Source: Lentisphaeria bacterium
Lineage (GTDB): Bacteria > Verrucomicrobiota > Lentisphaeria > Victivallales > Victivallaceae
Direction of reading: 5' to 3'
NCBI GenBank assembly: GCA_017456285.1
Contig: JAFTJQ010000012.1
Coordinates: 45,989 to 109,988, forward strand
DNA length: 64,000 nt
Shown piece by piece: positions 59,943 through 64,000 of this stretch (the stretch's first letter is position 1; every line of letters starts with the position of its first letter). Both the position numbers and the translations under genes were made by a program. A model generated the notes under the pieces. The model searched no databases. It worked only from the letters and a program-made list of their open reading frames with translations, and was not told the origin of the DNA.

Positions 59943-62511
59943 CGAAGATGAAAACAAAATTGAAGATTTCCGAGAGGCTGCGGATGAGATTGTAGTTGAT
60001 GAGCTGCAGGAGGGGACTAAAGAGGCCGCCAAATCAGTCAGTCACAATGATTTTTTCCGTCGTCTTATGGATAAAAACTTTTTGGAATACGCTTCGTACG
60101 TTATCAAAGATCGTGCAATTCCTAATGTCGATGACGGTCTTAAACCGGTTCAGCGACGAATTTTGTGGGTGCTTCACAAAACCGATGAGGGTGGGACAAA
60201 GAAAACCGCCACTATCGTCGGTGATGTCATGGGTAAATATCACCCCCACGGAGATGCTTCAATCAAAGATGCTTTGACTGTCCTTGCCAATAAAGAGTAT
60301 TTTATCAAGAAACAGGGAAACTTCGGTAATATCATTACCGGTGACGGTGCGGCGGCACCCCGTTATACCGAGTGCGGTTTAACCCAACTTGGGCGAGATG
60401 TGCTTTTCTGTGATGAAATTACTCCGATGGTGGAAACTTACGACAGCCGAAATATGGAACCGATTGTGCTTCCGGTGAAAATTCCGGGCTTGCTTATGCT
60501 TGGCTCTGACGGTATCGCCGTCGGTATGAAAACAACGATTTTGCCTCACAACTTCAATGAACTTCTGAAAGCCCAGATTGCCGTTTTGAATGGGGAAACT
60601 TTTGAACTCTATCCCGATTTTTTGCAGGGTGGTATTGTCGATGTCAGTGAATACGATGACGGTAACGGCAAAGTTACAGTGCGGGCAAAAATGGAACTTG
60701 ACGGCAGAGATATTATTATCAGAGAGATCCCGTACGGCACTGATACAGAGAAACTTATGCAGTCGATTGAGAAAGCTGCCGATAAGGGGAAAATAAAAAT
60801 TTCCAATATCCAAGACTTTACCAATGAGGTAGTGGAAATCCGTATTACCCCGACTCGCGGGCAGGATCCGAATAAGACGATGTCGGCACTCTATATGCAT
60901 ACTAATTGTTCAATGCCGATCTCTACGATGATGACGGTTATTAAGGATAATCGCCCCTGCGAGATGAGCATTACCGAGGTGATTCACCGCAATACGGAGA
61001 AGTTGCTTTTTTATCTCAAAGCAGAGTTGGAAATTGAACTCAATCGCTTGAATGAGCAGTTTCATGCAAAAACTTTGGCACAGATTTTCTTTGAAAATCG
61101 TATCTACAAAAGAATCGAGGAAGTTACCAGCGAGGAAGAGGAATATCGTGAAGTTGAGGATGGTTTGAAGCCGTTTTTGCACCTCGTGCGTCGTGAGTTA
61201 AAGCGTGAGGATATTGATAAACTTCTGGCACTCCCCGTCCGCAGAATTTCCCGATTTGACATTGAAAAAAATCAGAAAGAATTGCGTGAAATTGACCGAA
61301 AAATTGCCGAAATTAATAAGAAATTAAAGAATTTGACACAGCATGCAATTGATTATTTGAATAACTTGCTTGAGAAGTACGGTTCATTGTTCCCGAGGCG
61401 TACCGAAATCGTCCACGGATTTGAAAAAATCGATCGCCAGAAAGTCGCTCTCAATAATATCCGTATCGGCTGGGACAAAAAAGAGGGATATATCGGTACT
61501 GCAATCAAAAGTGATGAGCCGATCGTCTGTAATGAATTTGACCACTTACTGCTTATCAAGAAAAACGGCTGGTACAAAATTATTAATCTGCCAAGCAAAA
61601 ATAAGGAGTTTGTCGAAAAACTCTATGAGTGCAGAAAGTATGACCCGAATCAGGAATTTGCGATTATCTATTTTGATACCAAAGCAAAAAAATATTACTC
61701 AAAACGCACCTGCATTGATAAATTCAGAACCGATAATGAGTATATGCTTTGCCCGCCAAATTGCAAAATTGAATTTTTTACCCCCAGAGTCGATGCTATT
61801 TATGAGGTAATCGAAGTTAATAAGCGAGGACAGGAGAAAAAAAGCGAGATAAATTTGATGGAATTTACTCTGCGTACTCCGAAAGCCAGAGGTATGCTTT
61901 TTACTGCCAATACAATTAAGAAAATTACCCATGTACGCTATTTAACTACGGAGGAAATTGCTGAAATTCAAGCACGAGCTGCAGCGGAAGAGAGTGCGGA
62001 AGTTGATGCTGAAAATGCCGATGAAGTTATTGATAATCAAGAAGTTGCAACTCAAAATACTGCTGAAATGGTTTCCGTAGCGGAAGAGGTACAGGAAGTT
62101 GTTGAAACTCAAGAACTTATCATGGATGACGTCTCTGATATTGCTGAAATTTCAGAAGTTGCTGAAAAGGTCGATGAGATTGCTGAAATTTCAGAAGTTG
62201 AGGATACAACAACCGTAGAAGAAGTTGCGAATGACGCTGAAGTAATAGAAACTCCCGAAAAAGTCGAGGAAAAAGTCGAAGCGGCTGTTGAAGAAAAAGT
62301 TGAGGAAAAAGTTGAGGAAATTCCGCCGATAGCGGCAACTTCGGAAGAATCTCCAAAGAGTATCGACAGCGAAGAACCCTTTACATTAGATTCTTCAGCC
62401 GATGTCGAGAAGAAAAAAACGCCTCGCCGTCCGCGAATTACCCCGAAAAAAACGGCTGAAAACAAGTCTGATGATGACACCCCGTCAATTGCCCAAATGG
62501 AACTTTTTTAG
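59935..62511 (+). CDS. parC: DNA topoisomerase IV subunit A with long acidic tail ending in a clamp-motif-like peptide
   Basis: 858 residues. Breakage-reunion domain with IPNVDDGLKPVQRRILW, HPHGDASI and catalytic Tyr144 in APRYTE, followed by a coiled-coil/C-gate and a reduced C-terminal region without GyrA-box (QRRGGKG), hence ParC-like rather than GyrA. Residues 677-858 are a low-complexity tail: Glu/Val-rich, with repeats such as IAEISEV and KVEEKVEE, then a basic patch KKKTPRRPRITPKK, and finally SIAQMELF at the very end. QMELF matches the sliding-clamp pentapeptide pattern. It overlaps the parE stop by eight bases. Decatenation of chromosomes is the expected role. Confidence 0.93.
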   Translation: MNNEDENKIEDFREAADEIVVDELQEGTKEAAKSVSHNDFFRRLMDKNFLEYASYVIKDRAIPNVDDGLKPVQRRILWVLHKTDEGGTKKTATIVGDVMGKYHPHGDASIKDALTVLANKEYFIKKQGNFGNIITGDGAAAPRYTECGLTQLGRDVLFCDEITPMVETYDSRNMEPIVLPVKIPGLLMLGSDGIAVGMKTTILPHNFNELLKAQIAVLNGETFELYPDFLQGGIVDVSEYDDGNGKVTVRAKMELDGRDIIIREIPYGTDTEKLMQSIEKAADKGKIKISNIQDFTNEVVEIRITPTRGQDPNKTMSALYMHTNCSMPISTMMTVIKDNRPCEMSITEVIHRNTEKLLFYLKAELEIELNRLNEQFHAKTLAQIFFENRIYKRIEEVTSEEEEYREVEDGLKPFLHLVRRELKREDIDKLLALPVRRISRFDIEKNQKELREIDRKIAEINKKLKNLTQHAIDYLNNLLEKYGSLFPRRTEIVHGFEKIDRQKVALNNIRIGWDKKEGYIGTAIKSDEPIVCNEFDHLLLIKKNGWYKIINLPSKNKEFVEKLYECRKYDPNQEFAIIYFDTKAKKYYSKRTCIDKFRTDNEYMLCPPNCKIEFFTPRVDAIYEVIEVNKRGQEKKSEINLMEFTLRTPKARGMLFTANTIKKITHVRYLTTEEIAEIQARAAAEESAEVDAENADEVIDNQEVATQNTAEMVSVAEEVQEVVETQELIMDDVSDIAEISEVAEKVDEIAEISEVEDTTTVEEVANDAEVIETPEKVEEKVEAAVEEKVEEKVEEIPPIAATSEESPKSIDSEEPFTLDSSADVEKKKTPRRPRITPKKTAENKSDDDTPSIAQMELF

Positions 62512-62519
62512 AGGTTTTT

Positions 62520-63623
62520 ATGGTGGATAATTTCAAATATTACTCTGAATTAAAGGAAATTTCCAACTTTATTCACAGTAATCCAGAACTTGGCTACAAT
62601 GAATTTCAAGCGGTCAAAGTTCAATGTGATTTTTTGCGGAAATGCGGATTTACCCCTGAGTTTTCTTTCAGCGATTTTCCGACGGCTTTTCGGGTGAATT
62701 ATATCCCCGATTGGGCGGATAATCAGGCAAAAACAGTTGCTTTTTTCAGCGAATACGATGCATTGAAATCACTTGGTCACGGGTGCGGACATAATTTGAT
62801 TGCCGTGAGTGCTTTGACGGCATTTTTGAGTTCAGTCGAGCGGATTAAAAAAGAGAAATTGAACCTTAAAGTTACTCTGTTCGGCACTCCGGCAGAAGAA
62901 AATTTCGGCGGCAAAATTGATTTGCAGAAATTGGGTGCTTTTCGTGATATTGATTACGGCTTTATCTGTCACCCGTATTATCGGAGCGGACTTGATTCAG
63001 GGACTTTGGCTGTAAGCAGATTCGATATTGCTTATCATGGGCGTAGTTCGCATGCGGCTACTGCTCCTGCGGACGGAATCAATGCACTTGACGCAATGAT
63101 TCTGCTTTTTAATTCGATCGGGTTATATCGCCAGCAGATGGACAAAAAATCAATGATTCACGGAATTATTACCAATGGCGGTGAGATGGCAAATATTATT
63201 CCCGAACTCACTGAAGCCCATTTTTATCTGCGGACAACCGAAAATGATAAACTTGCCGAACTTGAGCAACGATTTTCCCAAATGGTTGAGGCGGCGGCAC
63301 TTGCAACTAATTGCAAGTTTGAATGCAAAAATCGCCCCAATACCTATCTCGCATCTAAAAAATCTCCTGATTTGGAAAATGCGGTAAAAAATGAGTTTGA
63401 AAAATTGAACTGGGATAGTTCATATATCGATGAAAAAATATCTTCTGATTACGCAAATTTGTCGCAGGATTTTCCGTTGATTAATTTCTTTTTCGGCATT
63501 ACTGCCGATAATGCGAAAGTCCCTCTGCATACAGTTGAATTTAGAGAATTGGCAAAAACTCTTTACGCATTTGACCAAGCAGTTACAAGCGGACTATTGA
63601 TTTCACGAGTTATAAATTTATAG
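62520..63623 (+). CDS. M20-family metallopeptidase/amidohydrolase
   Basis: 367 residues of the M20D-like group (AbgA/AbgB, aminoacylase-type). The metal site is visible in SEYDALKSLGHGCGHNLIA near 80-98 and in PAEENFGGK near 124; a lid/dimer domain starts FDIAYHGRSSHAATAPADGINALDA near 167. GMDEN-type cytosolic enzymes of this group remove acyl or amino-acyl groups from small peptides. No signal peptide. GAGG precedes the ATG, eight bases after the parC stop, so it may be co-transcribed with parE-parC. Substrate unknown. Confidence 0.92.
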   Translation: MVDNFKYYSELKEISNFIHSNPELGYNEFQAVKVQCDFLRKCGFTPEFSFSDFPTAFRVNYIPDWADNQAKTVAFFSEYDALKSLGHGCGHNLIAVSALTAFLSSVERIKKEKLNLKVTLFGTPAEENFGGKIDLQKLGAFRDIDYGFICHPYYRSGLDSGTLAVSRFDIAYHGRSSHAATAPADGINALDAMILLFNSIGLYRQQMDKKSMIHGIITNGGEMANIIPELTEAHFYLRTTENDKLAELEQRFSQMVEAAALATNCKFECKNRPNTYLASKKSPDLENAVKNEFEKLNWDSSYIDEKISSDYANLSQDFPLINFFFGITADNAKVPLHTVEFRELAKTLYAFDQAVTSGLLISRVINL

Positions 63624-64000
63624 TTAAAATCACACGGATAATTTGGAGGCATGGAGTGTGTCCGGCAACTGGTCATGACGACGGTGGTGTGATAAGATGC
63701 GTTAGCATCTTTCAGGTCAAGGTCGCTGACCTTGTGCGGAGGTCGAAGTTATTGTTTTTTTGTGGGGAGTTGATTGCACTCCCCACACCCCAGCAACCAG
63801 TCATCAGACTGGACGATTGTAATTTGAGTGGGCGTGATATGGCGGTTTGGTGATTGCTTTAATGTGGCAAAATTTTCGAGTTGTCCTCCCGCTTTTTTGC
63901 GGAATGACACCTCAAATCTTTTGCCACGAGTTGCCACACAACGGGGGAGATTGCCACTTGTCGCTAAATCGCTCCAAGCTACTCTCCCCCTTTGTATTCC
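63624..64000. other. Non-coding stretch with five hairpins at the window end
   Basis: No convincing gene. Consecutive perfect hairpins: AAGATGC-GTTA-GCATCTT (63694-63711), CAAGGTC-GCT-GACCTTG (63718-63734), TGTGGGGAGT...ACTCCCCACA (63761-63787), CCAGTC-ATCA-GACTGG (63797-63812), and GGGGGAGA...TCTCCCCC (63943-63990). The short frames crossing it look like chance. Confidence 0.6.

Noticed and set aside
63749..63937. Minus-strand frame of 62 residues near the window end
   Set aside because: It crosses several hairpins, has no ribosome-binding site or recognisable domain, and looks like translated non-coding DNA.
1..64000. CRISPR arrays, insertion sequences with transposases, phage genes and rRNA
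   Set aside because: No regular spacer-repeat series, transposase, integrase, phage structural gene or rRNA was seen on either strand.

Overview
The window (about 40% GC by eye) looks like chromosome of an anaerobic, glycan-degrading member of the Lentisphaerae/Victivallales. The main reason is three copies of the pseudopilin leader typical of that group ([18 protein letters not shown] followed by [11 protein letters not shown]), two of them with the C-terminal H-X9-DG signature. Many glycoside hydrolases, [FeFe]-hydrogenase maturation genes and a bifurcation-type flavoprotein complex fit the same picture. The assignment is inference from gene content; no rRNA is present.

Layout. 1-4.3 kb: a truncated repeat lipoprotein, a LOG-family hydrolase, lysS and yebC. 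4.5-8.8 kb: a three-gene NuoE/NuoF/GltD-fusion operon resembling Stn-type electron-bifurcating transhydrogenases. 8.8-13.7 kb: a TetR regulator, a secreted binding-protein/zinc-ribbon/FAD-oxidoreductase cluster and galE. 13.8-20 kb: tyrA plus an ABC ATPase, then on the other strand rseP (three PDZ domains), ispG, a pseudopilin and a YeiH transporter. 20-22.6 kb: a TM1266-like regulator, hydG and yraN behind a leader that carries an intrinsic terminator with a competing antiterminator. 22.6-26.7 kb: the galacturonate operon uxaB-uxaA-uxaC. 26.9-31.8 kb: a lipoprotein, an RlmI-like methyltransferase, panD, a tiny class III pilin-like gene, a LacI regulator and a GMP synthase lacking its glutaminase domain. 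31.8-39.5 kb: glycan genes (GH39-like, BNR propeller, pseudopilin, GH116-like, AraC). 39.5-43.7 kb: rpoN and a CoA-disulfide-reductase/rhodanese/TusA/DsrE fusion lying between two perfect 55-bp copies of the rpoN 3' end, which looks like an integrated cassette. 43.8-47.4 kb: an MBL hydrolase, a zinc-ribbon Ser/Thr kinase and a degenerate hybrid histidine kinase. 47.4-55.1 kb: an AraC regulator divergent from a pseudopilin-GH5-GH29-phosphatase-GH38 operon. 55.1-62.5 kb: a stand-alone 5'-3' exonuclease, an unknown exported protein, tRNA-Gly and parE-parC. 62.5-64 kb: an M20 peptidase and a hairpin-rich non-coding stretch.

Themes. (i) The exonuclease and ParC each end in a QxxLF-type peptide resembling the bacterial sliding-clamp-binding motif (QADLF-E and QMELF). 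(ii) Thirteen predicted promoters share TTGNNN, exactly 16 bp, and a TATATT-like -10 box. (iii) Pseudopilin genes sit directly upstream of secreted glycan-active proteins. (iv) Redox and sulfur metabolism appear as compact, multi-domain electron-transfer proteins.
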